From NCBI GenBank assembly GCA_030424825.1, contig JAUHWE010000045.1, positions 1-14,092 of the forward strand: a stretch of 14,092 bases of DNA, given 5' to 3'. A model generated the notes under the pieces. It had not been told where the DNA came from and ran no database searches. It was given only the letters and a program-made list of their open reading frames with translations. This document shows positions 13,045-14,092 of the stretch, in pieces. Every line of letters begins with the position of its first letter. Position 1 is the first letter of the stretch. The DNA is from Verrucomicrobiia bacterium (GTDB lineage Bacteria; Verrucomicrobiota; Verrucomicrobiia; Opitutales; Opitutaceae). The translations under genes were made by a program, and so were the position numbers.

Positions 13045-14092
13045 ATGCAAGCTAAACGATATGTTTTGGTAATGACTGCTCTGCTGGTTTCGAAAGTTGG
13101 ATTCGGGCAGGCGAGCAACAGTATGGAGACGGTTGACTTAGACCCGAGGGTCATCACAGCGAGTCCATTCGTAGAGCGAAAGGCCGAATTAGTCGTTCCT
13201 GCAGGAGAGTTGTCGGGAGAGGGGCTTCGGCGGTCGACCGAGTCCTCCTTGGGAGCTACCTTGTCTGGAGAAGCGGGTGTGCACTCGACGTACTATGGCC
13301 CCGGCGCGGGCCGCCCTGTCATACGTGGATTCGATGGTGACCGGATTCGTATCCTTAATCAGGGCACAGATACCTTCGATGTTTCGCAAACGAGTCCAGA
13401 CCATGGAGTAAGCATCGAACCGCTTTTCGCGGACGAAATAGAAGTTGTCCGAGGTCCCGCGTCTTTGCTGTATGGAAATGCGGCTATTGGTGGTGTCGTT
13501 AATGTCATAGGCAAGGAACTTCCAAGACAACGTGCTCTGGCTCCGATAAGCGGTCAAGCAGAGGCTTCCTATGGGTCTGTCTCGGACGAGAAATCGTATG
13601 GGCTGGCACTTCAGGGGGGTGAAGGGAATTTCGCTTGGAGTGCCGGGTTCCTGGATAGACAATCCAACGATTTTGAGATACCGAGCTTTGCCGAGTCGAT
13701 CTACCAAATGGAAGCTGAAAAGCTAGAAGAAGAGCATCATGACGAGGAAGAGGAGCATGAGGAAGGTGAAGAACACGAAGAGGGAGAGGAACATGAGAAT
13801 GAGCACGACCATGAAGAGGAGGAGGAAGTCTTTGGAGTGCTGGAAAACAGCTTTGTGGATACTCAGTCCGGCTACCTCGGCCTAGCTTGGTTTGGCGACA
13901 AAGGCAGTTTGGCCATATCCTACTCCGACTACGCTTCCGACTATGGCGTTCCGGGGCATTCCCACGCCCATGGACACGAAGATGAGCACGGCCATGAGGA
14001 AGAGGAGGAGCATGAAGAAGAGGATCACCACGAGGACGAGCATGGCGAAGAGGAATTGGTATCGATCGATCTCGACCAGTCCCGTTTCAGCC
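13045..14092 (+). CDS. TonB-dependent receptor, ZnuD-like, partial (3' end outside window)
   Basis: The frame is open from ATG 13045 to the window end (349 codons), so only the N-terminal half is present. Residues 1-21 form a signal peptide (ending VGFG), METVDLDPRVITAS (27-40) includes a TonB-box-like segment, and the plug domain follows: GRPVIRGFDGDRIRIL (90-105), EIEVVRGPASLLYGNAAIGG (about 132-151). The barrel begins after about 165. Two insertions rich in His, Asp and Glu, at about 228-261 (7 His) and 305-335 (10 His, including HSHAHGH), look like external metal-collecting loops, as in the zinc receptor ZnuD. The likely cargo is therefore zinc, or another transition metal. AAGGGGGG directly before the ATG is a close-set ribosome binding site. 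The upstream dyad suggests metal-responsive repression. Confidence 0.85.
   Translation, partial: MQAKRYVLVMTALLVSKVGFGQASNSMETVDLDPRVITASPFVERKAELVVPAGELSGEGLRRSTESSLGATLSGEAGVHSTYYGPGAGRPVIRGFDGDRIRILNQGTDTFDVSQTSPDHGVSIEPLFADEIEVVRGPASLLYGNAAIGGVVNVIGKELPRQRALAPISGQAEASYGSVSDEKSYGLALQGGEGNFAWSAGFLDRQSNDFEIPSFAESIYQMEAEKLEEEHHDEEEEHEEGEEHEEGEEHENEHDHEEEEEVFGVLENSFVDTQSGYLGLAWFGDKGSLAISYSDYASDYGVPGHSHAHGHEDEHGHEEEEEHEEEDHHEDEHGEEELVSIDLDQSRFS

Overview
The window looks like a chromosomal segment of a free-living, probably marine member of the Verrucomicrobiota (Opitutia-like). The basis is a DUF5060-type glycoside hydrolase, the remains of a planctomycete/verrucomicrobial-type cytochrome gene, a YacL-like PIN/TRAM protein beside an aromatic amino-acid operon, and several genes with no clear Shine-Dalgarno sequence. 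The taxon is an inference; no rRNA or marker gene is present.

Left part (1-7690) is an accessory, eroding region. It holds a D-threonine aldolase/D-serine dehydratase-like PLP enzyme (minus), a repeat-filled spacer, a cytochrome-c gene cut off after its haem motif, a large lipoprotein (minus), a secreted acetylxylan-esterase-like alpha/beta hydrolase (plus), an aldose-1-epimerase pseudogene that has lost its middle, and a secreted DUF5060 glycoside hydrolase (plus). The esterase, epimerase remnant and hydrolase together suggest the remains of a polysaccharide-utilisation locus. The spaces between these genes carry palindromic repeats of at least four sequence types. Most have a GTAG or GGAG foot and several are paired head to head, as expected of REP/REPIN elements moved by a RAYT (TnpA_REP) transposase encoded elsewhere.

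Central part (7692-11656, all minus) is a compact housekeeping operon transcribed as EVE-domain protein, tyrA, aroA, cmk, plsC, with gaps of 10-16 bases and one 4-base ATGA overlap. It covers the end of the shikimate/tyrosine pathway, CMP phosphorylation and phospholipid acylation.

Right part (11677-14092, plus) starts only 20 bases from the divergent operon. It holds a 39-residue single-span membrane protein, then a membrane-anchored PIN/TRAM protein, then a spacer with a promoter-like sequence overlapped by a dyad. The last gene is a TonB-dependent receptor cut by the window end; its two His/Asp/Glu-rich insertions suggest zinc (or another transition metal) uptake.

The points most worth a second look are the REP families with shared feet but swapped cores, the two gene remnants beside or at rearrangement junctions, the tiny membrane protein paired with PIN/TRAM, and the dyad placed on the -10 of the metal receptor gene.
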